Shown: in pieces, positions 28,380 to 40,430 of the stretch
Position numbering within the stretch: the first letter of the stretch is position 1
Layout of the letters: each line of letters starts with the position of its first letter
Assembly: GCF_035582795.1 (NCBI RefSeq)
Contig: NC_134370.1
Span: 35,513,501 to 35,577,500 of the forward strand
DNA length: 64,000 bases
From: Mycteria americana
Taxonomy: Eukaryota; Chordata; Aves; Ciconiiformes; Ciconiidae
Direction: 5' to 3'
The notes under the pieces: model-generated
The model's database searches: none
Seen by the model: the letters and a program-made list of their open reading frames with translations, nothing else
Told to the model about the DNA's origin: nothing
Position numbers and translations under genes: made by a program

Positions 28380-28770
28380 GTAATGTATAGAGTTAATAAA
28401 TTTGATCCCCATTTGGATGTTTCTTTTCAATGTGTTGACAATGCTCAGGTACAGGAAATACGATTTTGATACTAGGTTTAAAAAGAATCTTGTAAAAATA
28501 AAACAAAACCTTAAGAATGAAAAGTCAATTAAATAATTCAGAACAATTATTTTACACTTAATTTAGTAAACTGATTTTCAAAGGTTATATGTTGGGTTCT
28601 CACTCTGCTGCAAAATTGCACTCAGAGTTTATTGTATTGGCAAATGCTGTTATTTAGCCTTTTTGTTTTAATTATGAGCACTTTCCCTGTGCTTATCAAT
28701 TTTTAGGAGAACTTTTATGGATTAAAAGATATCCTTACCATTTAAAAACTCACTGTGATCTAAGGAAGCC
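28380..28770. promoter_or_regulatory. Candidate conserved non-coding block
   Basis: AT-rich, high-complexity sequence rich in homeodomain-like cores (TTAATTATG, TAAATAATT, TTTATTG) with no repeat or coding signal. Conservation cannot be tested here. Confidence 0.2.
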
Positions 28771-31700
28771 TAAGCAAGGATAGCCTTCTGAAGAGTAGCC
28801 AGATTCATGCCTAATGTCGTTTCAGGAGAGTGTGAATTCCTAGAGATGGAGTACCCAGCAGATACAGATGTGACTGGGACTGTCAGAGAGCACATTTAAT
28901 CCATCTGCCAAAAGGAAGCTGCTTTGTCAAATCAGACCTGACAATTCAGAACTGTTTTCACAGTTACACTTTGGTATGAAGAAGTATTTTTAAATTGCTT
29001 TTAAAAAGCATTTTTATTACTTTTTAAAAAAATCTAGATGCTTTTTCTAAAGCTAGAAATGAGATGACACGTATATCCTGAAGAAAACTTGGGCAGAAAT
29101 AACTCATATCTGATCATTATTCCCTGGAACAACAATAAACAGCTGCTTATCTGTGATCATGCTACTTGGCTGTAGCATTAACTTAGATATCAAAACTTTC
29201 AAGATTAACATTAATGTAAGCTCCACAAATTATCTGCTATACACACACAAATGGCTCTGGTCCCATTACTCCGAGATAATTCATTTCTTCCCCTTCTCCC
29301 AAGTTTTAACGCCCTTTCTTAGCATGTCTGGCCAATTTTCTGACATGAAAGCCTTACTAAAACATACTGATTGCTTACTTTACTTGCCATGTACAGCAAT
29401 TTTGGTTAATTATTTTAAAATCCATTTATATACATCTCTCTATATATAGGCTCCATATGAATAAGAGAGGCTAATACATAGCAATTACCTCCATCTTCTA
29501 ATTGTTTTACTAATTTTATTTGAGATAAAAATGGGCAGGAAATTTTTGCATAACTGTTAATTAAGATTTCTTTTTCACCCTTCCGGAGTAGTATAATATA
29601 CTGGGGTAGAAATACAGCTTAACCTACATTTCAGACTCAGCCATATTCCTTTTTATGCTGTAGTTAACAAAGGTGTTCATGAATCAGCTGAAAATCTCAA
29701 TTCATAGTTGGATGACACTTTTCTTCAACTAACAACAATCCTCAGTTACAAATGCCAAACAGGAAGAGCACATCTGTGAAAAACAAGCCTCTTAAACTGA
29801 ACGAATGAATAACAATGATGTGTGGGTTGTGCTTTCTATGCAGCAAACTCTGGGAAGACCTTTCTGTGAACAGCTATCTGATAACAATTGAAGATGCTTT
29901 GGTGTTCCTACTCGCCTCCCACAGCCCTTTGTATCAGCAGCTCAGCAGAGAGAGTCTGACAGCAAGATTCCTTTGTCATTTGAAATTTCAGGTACTGTAA
30001 CTCAGCTCCGTGCTGCACAAAGGGACCTCTACTGAGTGGCTGTGTGTTTGTACAGAAGAGGCAGAAATTTCTCAATGGCCGGTGCTCAGTGTGTGGCATG
30101 AATTGGTATCTACGAGTTATCCCAACTAAATCGCCCCCTGCTAAGTAACCTTTCATCACTTTGGTCTCCCTGATTTACACACAGCAGCACCCTCATTTCC
30201 AAATAAACAAACTAAAGCCCTACAGCCCTATCTAAAGCCCTACCTATGCTGTACACAAGAACCTATGCTGCATGCAGTTCCTCTCCCAGTTAGCTGCAAG
30301 GGCGTGGAGAACAAACCACCTGTGCTTAAAGCACCATTAGGTTCTCAAATACCATGCTGAAAACTGTAATGTACAAGTCTATAAAAATGGAAGGGAATGG
30401 AACAGAATAAAGTTCATCTTGACATCCAAAGCTTAGCATAAGAGGCATTTCCCCATCATTCTCATCGGCCCACCAGAGAGACATTGGATCTGAATACAAA
30501 AGTGTAGAAGTATGAACATGAGCAAATCATTCTCAACTTGCTTGCAAGCTGCAGTTTGCCATAAACAATCCCCCCCCTCCCTTTTTTGCATCCATAATAT
30601 TAAGGAGTAACTAAAAGTATTTGCAACACTTCATTCATCATATCAGGGATTGCTGCAGAGAGAAAGGAGAAGAACATTCACACTGGCAAATTCACATTGC
30701 TCTTTTTCCTCAAGCTCTGCACCAATATTTACATAATCCAGCAACATAAAAACAAGGAACTGTCAGAGTTCATCCCTGAAAGAAATTCTCTTTGACTGCT
30801 AAAATGCAGACCTCCCTAGCCCAGAAGAACAGACTGAAGCCGTGTGAAGCTTCTTACATCAAGAAAAGGGCCACACATTTTAGATAGATGTAACAAACAC
30901 TTTTAATTTTGCAGAAAGTTCCCTTCCATCTCAGCAGAGAGCAAGTTCTCAAACACTTCAATGACATGAGAAACAGGCTCTGATCTGCTCACTTTCCCTC
31001 TTGCCAAAACAGGCTACAATTTTCCAAATACATGAGACCATTTTTTCCCAACCACTTAATTTTAAGGGACTGGATTCCCGGTCACTGGAATCAGAGTCTG
31101 ACAATAGTTAATTTATTTGGAGTCTTTCTACCTCATCCACATGCTAGAGCTCCAGGCTGTGGCATAATCTCAGCATTTTTCTCTCCTGAAAACCAGATGC
31201 TGCTAGGAGGAAATAACTTCAGGTGCTCTGCAGCAATTGCTACACTCCCAAAGACAACTCCTTCTCATCCCTTCCATGAAAAAAAATGACCCAAATAGAA
31301 TGTTTCTATAGACTCTTAGGAGTTCCTATCCATGGCTTTCCATGCCTACCCTTGACACCATTTGTCCAGCTATAATTAAAGACGACAAGATGAAACACAG
31401 TTTAAAGTCACCAAATCTCTGATGGGTTTTCTCCTATCCCAAATCTGTGAATGCGAAGGAAAAGACCTTGCTTTACAGAAAAGATTGGAAATGCATGTCA
31501 GATGCAATATGCTATTATAGTGACGAATTGCATTGTCTAAAAGTCAAAGCACAGGTCTCTGGGGTACAACCCACTGTTCTGTTCCTGCTAGCTGTATAAG
31601 GAACGCTTGTATCCAGTGCTTCTGATTTCCCCACCTGTAAAAATGTGACTAAATAACTGCTTAACACTGATGTTTCAACATCCATTGCCTTATCATTTGC

Positions 31701-32220
31701 AAGCCTTTACAGGTCCTAGGCTAGAGAGCACTCACAAAAGCTGAAAGTAATATTAGATAATATTTTCTGCATTTTTTGTCCTCTCGTTCTTAATTTTGAA
31801 GGACAACTGCAATTGCAGTTCATCCATTTAGGCTTATCCTAAAGTCATTATTTGTTATGATGCTGTTCCTGCCTTCAGCTACAAAGAAAATTACTATCCC
31901 TACCCCCTCATAGGCAGGATTAACAGCCACAGAAAATGAGTTATGACTAGTTTAACTGACAGGAGCTCAGAAGCAAATTCATTTTCAGAAGTCCACCTAA
32001 GCCCAGGAAATAATTCTGCACCCTGTGACTTCTTAATTCTTCCTCACAGCTACGTAAAAAAGTACACAATGTGTTTTGCTTCATCACCAGTCTGCACACT
32101 CAAGACACATGCTGAGACCTATTGGTGCTAAAGGTAGCATGTGAACTAAGTGGTGTGAAATAAGTGGTGCAACACTATAGAGAGCTTGTGCACTCACACC
32201 TCTTTTTTTTTATGTAATGA
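28771..32220. other. Intergenic, no gene recognised
   Basis: No coding exon seen. Two adjoining short duplications lie at 30212-30270 (CTAAAGCCCTAC, period 20, then ACCTATGCTG, period 19). Confidence 0.5.
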
Positions 32221-32241
32221 ATGTGTTAAAAATATTGTTGG

Positions 32242-32330
32242 CACTGGTGGATCATTTTATTTATAAAAAAATATTATTAAAAAATTATTATTAAAAAATA
32301 TTATTCCACACTGGTGGAATAATAATTATT
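32242..32330. repeat. ATT-rich repeat with hairpin and duplicated CACTGGTGGA
   Basis: TATTATTAA-type units (about 32260-32303) are bounded by two copies of CACTGGTGGA (32242 and about 32310). The right copy forms a hairpin: 32297-32310 pairs with 32315-32328 with one mismatch around a four-base loop ACTG. Confidence 0.7.
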
Positions 32331-33639
32331 TTACTTATGTCTCTGCCAATCTCCAAGTAAGCAAGCTAGAGGGAAAAAGAGGCTAGTGTTCTGTGAGATT
32401 GTATACAAATACATTCGTACCAAATCAGTAGTAACCAGCCTCATCATTTTTTCTTCAATCCATAGTTTCACCTTTCTTAACAGAATAGGTTCCAGATGGA
32501 GCTGCATGGGCTTATTTTGGCTGAATTTAGTTTAGAAGATTTATAGATCCTGGCCTGACTGTTTTTAATGTCCTTTAACAGTAAATTGATGGGAATGCTT
32601 ATCCACCTTGCCCAGAACTAAGCTGTTATCCAAGTAGCCTATGACGGCTATCAGCTTTTGCCCACTAGACACTACTGAAGAAATCATCCTTGAATCAGCT
32701 GAAGACAAGACATTGTGGGATAAAAATATAGAATGGATGCTGATATACTGCATAGTGCTTATACAGATTAACACCACACAACGATGATCTCCAAGCAGCC
32801 TTCCAAAGTGGTGATATTTCAGTTTAGAGATCACTGTACAGCTTCCAACCAAGTACACTTTGAAATCACAAGCCATGTTAAAAAACACATGGCACCTCTG
32901 TTCTGAAAATGTTTTGAAGAGATGCATTTTTTGAAGTTGTTGTAGTGTAAAAATGTACTTACCTACCTGTAGCTGCAGTGAAAAAATGATAGTGTTCTCC
33001 ATGATTCACAGTAATCAATAAATGAAAACTAAATAAATTAAATTCTCACAAAAAGTGAGAGAAGATATGAGGCAAATAACAGACATACAACAGCTGCAGC
33101 TTTTCAACATGGGACTCCAGAACACACTGTAAGTGTGCTTCATGTCATATACAATGAGTGACACGTACCCCAAGTCATTTGGAACATTCAGCATATTACA
33201 AATGAAGCACACGTGTTCTAATCTGTTTGGCGTCCAGCTCTGAGTGGAAGAACACACACTGCTGAAGATCCACGTGTGCACTCCTGCCACTACAAACAGC
33301 TCCACTGAGATCCATCGCACAATAAAGAATTTCCTACGCAGATCCAGTCTGTAGGATCAGTGCCTTAGTTGCTTCTTGCCACAAATACCAGTAAAACAAT
33401 GAGACATCTCTCAAAGTTTACCTGGAGAACATGTCCTTATCTTGCTTCATGAGCTGAAGCCTAAGGATTTAAAGTTTTTTTTAAAAAATCTGGAAAGTCT
33501 TTATATGTTTAACGAAATACTTACAAGTATGAACTCAAGTCTTATTGTCGTCAATACCTCCTCTACTAAACTGGAATAGATGCTTTGCTAGATTAGGTCA
33601 TACGTTACCTTTGCATATTAAAAAAGTAGACGGAAATAC
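32331..33639. other. Intergenic; two adjacent minus-strand open frames of unknown status
   Basis: Minus-strand frames of 101 (33015-33320) and 145 codons (32565-33002) lie almost end to end and are among the longest in the AT-rich part. Neither resembles a family I know, and no splice or promoter evidence supports them. They could be remnants of an old insertion. Confidence 0.3.
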
Positions 33640-34210
33640 TGACTTACATTTATTTTAATACCATTGTGTAATTTGAGGTTTATAGAGCCATGCATAAAGC
33701 ATTTGTTATTCCACCTATAACAAAACTGATCCATTAACTCTGACAATATTTTTAGTACATATTTTGTTACAAAAGCATTAAGACACGTTATGAATCATTC
33801 TGGCATTATGAGAGTTAATAGAATACTATATATTTTTCAGGATTATTAATATTTAGTGTCGTTCAGTAAATTAAAAAATCAAGTTTAACTAAGGTTAAAA
33901 ATATCTGATGATACAGTACATAGATGATTGTAAATATATATTAATGAAGCTTTACACAATTGACTGGATATCTTTTCGTTAATCACTCACAAAACCATGC
34001 CAAACATATATCAAAGACTTCAGCTCCTTTTTCATCCAATCTTCCGACATTTCATTATTATGGTTACCTGATTAATGGATGCAATAATATATGTGGCATG
34101 ATATGATATGTTCACATTAAATTTTAATCAAATATTACTAAATTCAGAAAACATTAAGTAAATCATGACTGATGAGGCAATATTGCTGTACTGTCATATT
34201 GATGGTTAGA
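33640..34210. promoter_or_regulatory. Candidate enhancer with HOX/PBX-, MEIS- and HNF1-like sites
   Basis: AT-rich complex sequence free of simple repeats. TGATTAATGG at 34069-34078 fits the PBX-HOX consensus. CTGTCA at 34191-34196 is a MEIS/PREP core in reverse. GTTAATCACTCAC at 33978-33990 matches the HNF1 palindrome at all but two specified positions. Single motif matches are weak evidence; their clustering is the reason to list it. Confidence 0.3.
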
Positions 34211-37200
34211 GAAACTCACTATGGAGAGTTACAGATTAAGGAAGAGAAGTACATTTTATGAGGAAATAGAAGTATCTCAAGTTTAACTAGTTGGTTCTTT
34301 TAAAATTGCCTTGCAGCCAAAGGCTGAATATTAGATCCATCAAAAGTATGCCAGTGTCTGTAACTGATATGAATGTTTTGTTTTCTTCTACTGCAAGTTG
34401 TCTCATTCTTTCAAAAGCATGGATTAACATATACTCTGCACAAGGGCCTTTCCCAAAAGATGATGGCTTGTGTAGTGAAAAAAAACATTATTCCTCACTG
34501 CAGTTGGGAAAAATGAGCCCAATTTATTTAAAACCTTGCTATGATCCATGAAGCAGGGTGTCAGGCACATGGAATACACTTGGTCTGTTCATTTATACCG
34601 GAACTATGCTATTGTCACTTTGTAGAAGGTGGACGGGGACATAGATGGGGGTTAGCGTTCACAGCCTAGATCTGCAAATGTAAGATGGTTTCATCCTGGA
34701 AAAACAGAGAATGTGCCTCTACTGCTGCAGACAGAAGCTTTCTTTTCAGCTTTAAGTCAGCAATGAACCTGTTCATCTGAAAATTTGGAACTTGTATTCG
34801 GCAATAATTCTATATTGCATTTTTAACTGGCAGCAAGGAAGTAAAACACTGAACCAGCTTTTTACTGCTGAGTTTGAAATGGAAAGAGAGCTAATTGTAT
34901 TTATCTACTCACACTTCCTGTTCTAGTGACAAGCCAGATGGGATTTGCTTATGTTGTCCTATGCCTGCCTTGGACATCCATCTCCCCTTACCCCTGCCCC
35001 CATAACTGAAAGATTCAACTTACAATTTTGAGGCATTATTCTTTTTTATAATGAACAAGTTATTCACCCAGAGAATAAACTCCATCTTATGAGAGTTAGA
35101 TGACCCTTTAGCAGCTAAATAACAAACCCTAAAAACCAATACTGGAGGGAGTACTAGCTAAAAGACTGCAATAAAACAACTCAAGCAATAACCTGTACTG
35201 AAAAAAATTATTCCAAAGAATTTAGAGCTCCTCAAAATAGATATTCTCAGGAGCTAATTGTAAACTTTCAGTGTTATAATCCATGGCTATGCTTGCACAG
35301 AATTTCCGTCCCATGGTACAGACTAAACAGCTGTCTTCTTTCATTTGTTTGTACCCTAAAAACAGAAATGAAAACAGTCTTGCCATATGACCACCTTTTT
35401 AGTAGACTCTGATGCCGATATATCAGCCATCACTGGATCTTATTTTGAGTATGTGAAGTAGTGTAAAAGTCCTGCTTAACAGCTTAATTAATTGTATTCA
35501 AAAATGTAGTGCGTTGCATAGTACTTGCCATGAGACCTTTCCAAAGTCTGTTTGCCTCTTCATATCCTGGTTTCACTTTTCAATCCCTTTTCTTGTCTTG
35601 AAAGATTGTAAGGGGTATAAGACTGCCTTGTATTATGTGGACACGCTTACCAGCAAGGGAAATCTCAGTATTAGTGCATTCCAAATAAATACTACTGTAG
35701 CTGAATTCTGAATTCTGCTGAATATTAAGAGTAATAAATATTTAACGTGTTTAGCTGGAATTTTATTTTGGACAACTTGCTTTTTGGTAGATGCCATTCC
35801 ATATAAAGTATTTTAAGGGAAAGCATACAGATAATAAAAGGAGAGAGAAAAGGAAATTAAAATGCTAAAATGGATACGATGAAATTAATGACCAACTGGG
35901 AAGGAGCTCTGAGTATTGATGCATCTTGGTAGCTCATTTGAGCTACTGGTTTCATACTGGTTAGATCTATGGCACAAGGATTTCAGTTAAACACCTTCTT
36001 GCTGTAAAAGTGGGTTTGGAATTTTTTAATTGTGACTAGCTCATATAACATAATGCGAACAGTTATGAGAATAATTAAAGCAAATCACTAAGTTATCTTC
36101 CTCTATACCCAGATAAGTTTTGTACACTTACAAGATTAAAAAGCACAAAATTCCTGTGAGTGTAAGACCTAATAAAAATGGAAGAATACATCCAAACCCA
36201 CAGCTCTCACCTCAGGCAAACTCCCACTGGTGTTGGCACCTCATGCAATGCAGAGAAGAGTGCAGACACTTCAAACAAAATTGCCTGAAAAGGTTTGATT
36301 CACTCTCACTTGATTAATTGAATGAGTATAAGTCAGTCTTGCAGCTCTTGCTTTTCTCAGGAATGGAAACATACCAGAAAAAAAGAGGTAACTCGAGGTC
36401 CTCAGTAAACTTTAGATCATAGAGTGTGACGTTATGGCTCAGGCCTCCAGAAAACTGCTGGCTTCCATTAGAATCCTCTGTCGAAATCAAGGTCCAGCTT
36501 TTAAAGACTTGACATAGCCTTGTAGTCTACAGGGTTGGGTCAAATACCAAACCGCTTGTCAGAAAGTCAACTTGAAATGGGCCTATTTCGTCGCATTTCA
36601 GTCCAAGAGAGGAAAAACAAAACAAACCAGAAAATTTCTGACTGAGCACTCAGGATAGGTGATGTTCATTGGATTTTGAAAAAGAGGCAATTTGTATGGG
36701 CAAGGAAGGGAATAATTTTCTGTCCAGTTAGAGAAACACAGCTGTGGAGTTAGGATAAGGCAGCCAGTTTAGAAAAAGAGAAAGGAATCAGTGCTAGTGA
36801 TGCAAGAACAGAACCTTCATATCCTTTAGCAAAGTAAAGCTGCTAAACAAACCTGCTTTTGCCCAGCCTTTTTAAATCCCCAGAAACCAAAGCTGAAGGC
36901 TCTTCTATTTTTGTGGATAGGGCCAGCTGAGAGAAGCATTATTCAACTGCCTGTGGCAGCATTTAGGAAGGCAGTAACAGAAGCAATGATGCGGCACTGG
37001 CCCTTTTGAAGATGAGCATGAGTGGAGCAGCAGATCTGAGTTGGGGAAATAGGAGCAGGCCTGTGGGTTATAGGTGAGAGGGGATTTGTGGCAAGGGTGG
37101 GAAAGTGATGAAAGAGAGGGTGGTGGCTTTACAGTAGAGCTGTAGGAGAGAATATGTATTAAGAAACGTTAGGAAGAAACTTGGGGCAACAGAGCATGAG

Positions 37201-37559
37201 CGAAAAACATGGACATCCTCGCATACCCAAGTTTGATTCCTCATCACCACTTTCAAATGGCCATCTCTTTCTCACCCCCATTTTTGCTGTCAGAAATACG
37301 TCAGAACTCATCAATATAAAGGAAAAAGTCAGTATATCAACTGTTCATCATTATGCTCTCACAAAATACCGAAAATAGGAAAGTTTCTGCTCAGCTTAAT
37401 ACTGAGACCTGATGAATACAAGCAGAGTTTTCCTGGTATCTTGCACCTGGATGAAGTAATGCAAAGGAATACTACTTAGCCTTTCACCATTCCCACCAAC
37501 TCCTTTACCTAAATTAGTTGTACTGAGCAAAGAAATCACACTATAAATATAATTAGTTA
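34211..37559. other. Intergenic, no gene recognised
   Basis: Nothing identifiable beyond short unsupported open frames. Confidence 0.5.
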
Positions 37560-37605
37560 CTTGGAACCTGATCTAAAGCCTAATGAAATCAGCAGAAAGC
37601 TTACA
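37560..37605 (+). repeat. Possible ancient dispersed repeat relic
   Basis: CTGATCTAAAGCCTAATGAA followed by ATCAGCAGAAAG resembles a degraded common amniote repeat word (GATC-AAAGCCCA-TGAAGTCA). Memory-based, family not assigned. Confidence 0.25.
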
Positions 37606-40259
37606 GAGAGAACGAGCTATAAAGAAAATATTAGTTTGATTGCTGTGGGCAAAACTACTTTCTGATCTAAGCAGAGGATTTAGCTATTTTATTCTGCAAG
37701 CAATGAGAAAATATCTTCTTGATTCTAAAACTAAAATAAGAGACCTAATTAATTCTAGAGCACCACAGTGATATACATTACTTCTTAGTATGCAGGAATC
37801 CAATAGTTTCTTTTTTAAACAGTAATATTTAAAAACGCATTTAATTTAAATGGTTGTGGTTCCTCTTTTCAGTAAACACATGTGAAGGCATACATTGTGT
37901 TTAAATATAATAAATACAGCTAAAATCATGCATCTGGGTCAATCCTCTGCATATAATCAGGATTATGAAAATTTAGTTTTTCTTTTCTTATCTTTCTCAA
38001 TAAATGGTCTATGTACAGATGACTGGAAATTTATTCAGACATGGTCTTGGTTTTGTTCTTGTTTTTTTAACTCACCAGTTCTTTCTTCCCTGCAAATCTG
38101 ACTGGTTTCTAATTCTATCAGTTGCTCTGGTAGCTAAGGAAAGTGCCAAACTGTGGTTGTCGATTTCTAAGCTGTGCTTAAGTTCTTTCAGGAAAAAAAT
38201 TCTCGTGCCAAGGCATTCTAACTGCAAGTTTTCTGCCCATTTTAATGATTGGCTCTTTTGGGTTTTGGTTCTGATTGCTGACCACATGTAATTATAAGGG
38301 AAAAAGGTCACAGAGGACCTTGAGAAGCCAAAATCCAAATAGACAGAAAAGAAGGGGGAAAGGTGACAGGAAAAGGTTTTCATTTAGTTTACACCTTCTC
38401 CGAGTTTTCACTGTCCTGAAACTCCCAGCTCTCTGAATGAGGTTCCTTCAGCCCCAGTTGTCAAAGCCCTCCTTCATGCACTGCCTTGCCCACAGCTCCT
38501 CTCAGGCATTTCCCAGAGGCAACCCAAAGAGACATGGCACATCTAGGGGGAGATCCTGAAATCCAGTTATTCTGAAAAACCTAACAAATGGAAGGAGGCC
38601 CGTCAGTCTGATGGCTCTGTACATGTGTGGTGGGAAATAAATTGTCAGAGGCATAGGGGAATCCCTTTTGTTTCAAAAGTGCTTCTTCAAAGAAAGAGAC
38701 ATCCCCATCTCTCTTTGAGGAAGGCACTGTGTGGGAGGCTCTGTGGGCCCTTCTACAATGCCATGACTGAGAAGCCTGTCTTTAACTGGAGCTTAACTGA
38801 AAATGCACAGTCCAGATAAAATGCAAAGGCACAAAGAGTAAATAAAGAAGTAGTCAATGCTAAGCAAAGTGTGGGCTGAAGAATTCTGCCTCCTAAGGAG
38901 GTGACAGTCAAATGAAGCTGGCTCATCATGTGTGTCAAAAGCAGCATCAGACAGGTAAATAGCAATTCTACACTTCCCTCCTACTCTAAAATTCCACTCT
39001 TAAAACACAGGGTATTTTAGGAAGCTTCCTGCTGACAGGCACATCCTGCCCAGAATTACATTTTAATAGTTCTTCTTTTAGACAAACATTTAATTTATAC
39101 TTATACAGTCAACATGCTATTCCCATGCAGTCCCTAGGGAGGAGCAAAACATGCAAAACACAGAAAGGGTGGTAATGAAAAGAAATAATCATCCTGTTTT
39201 CATCGATGAGTTTACAGATAATATAGTAGACTATTTGCTGTGGTTCTGTTTTCTCTGGAGGGCAACTTTAAATCTCTTAGAACAACTCTGTAAACACTGG
39301 TAGAAAATGGTAGCCATTTTCAGCCCAGTGCAATGGAGATTAGCATGCCATCTGGAATGAATATGTGACATCCAGCACTCCAAGGTCTTGGAATTTTGGA
39401 CAAAAATCTACAAAGTATCCCAAAACTGTTCTCTGAGTAAAGGAGAACTTCCATACAAATTTAGATTTTGAACTAGAAATAACATCACTATATCACATTG
39501 CAACTGAAGCTACACAGATAATGTTACAGGCTTTACTCGCTTTTCACAGCCACTTCAGGAATTGGCAACATGATGCTTCTTGAAGGACCAGGGCACAATG
39601 GTATTTTCATTTTGCCAAATCCAAAAAGTACTACCTATACATCAGGAAAAAAAAAAAATCACACTAGAAACTAAATAAGTTGACTACAGCGTTGCAAATG
39701 GCAACACTGATGGTTCTGAAGCAAATGCTGCATATCACTAGCAGTTTTTAAAACATGAGATTTTAAAAAGTAATCTTGTCAGGTTTCTTTTTATTTGCCT
39801 TCAGTTTTTGATCAAATTTAGACATAGGAAACAAAACATTGACACACAGGTCAAGGAAAATGCCCCATTTAAGCATCTGCTAACAGTCCCTGGATAAAAA
39901 GAGGCATGGCCAGGTCCCCAGAGGGGCTTACAGTCACCGCCAGCCTTGCTGGAGGAACAGTAATGACCACTGCTAATTACATGAACAACGGGCACGCTGT
40001 AACACATTGGCTTGACTCAGCAACACAGCTCCTAAAACCTTTATTCTGTTGATACAATATTCCTTACTCCTTCAGCTCCCATTCCACAAGTGGTAAATTG
40101 GTGCAGCATCTTACTCCTTTTTCCACTAAAGATAATGGGTCAATGAACATTGACTGTCTTTTAAAACCCAATAAATTAAATTGTCTTTCCTGAGCCAGCA
40201 GCAGGAGTAATGGGAAACATTTCTCAGAACTAGTTTGTTTTATTTCTAAGAAAGTGTTT
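37606..40259. other. Intergenic, no gene recognised
   Basis: Single-copy-looking sequence. The opposed frames at 37895-38383 are about 100 codons or less and lack domains. Confidence 0.5.
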
Positions 40260-40430
40260 GACCTAATGATCTATTTTAGCAAATCGGTATGATTTATGAA
40301 GAACTGATAAGCACATAGTAAAAACCAGCTATGCAGCTACCTGTCACGAGTCAAACATTTAATGCAAATTAAAAATCATATGCAAACAGATCAGCAATAC
40401 AGTTTAAATAAATAAATAAAAATCCGCAGT
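40260..40430. promoter_or_regulatory. Candidate element with paired POU octamers
   Basis: ATGCAAAT (canonical octamer) at 40362-40369 and ATGCAAAC at 40380-40387 are 18 bases apart on the same strand, in AT-rich complex sequence. A short AAAT repeat follows at 40405-40420. Regulatory role is inferred. Confidence 0.25.
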
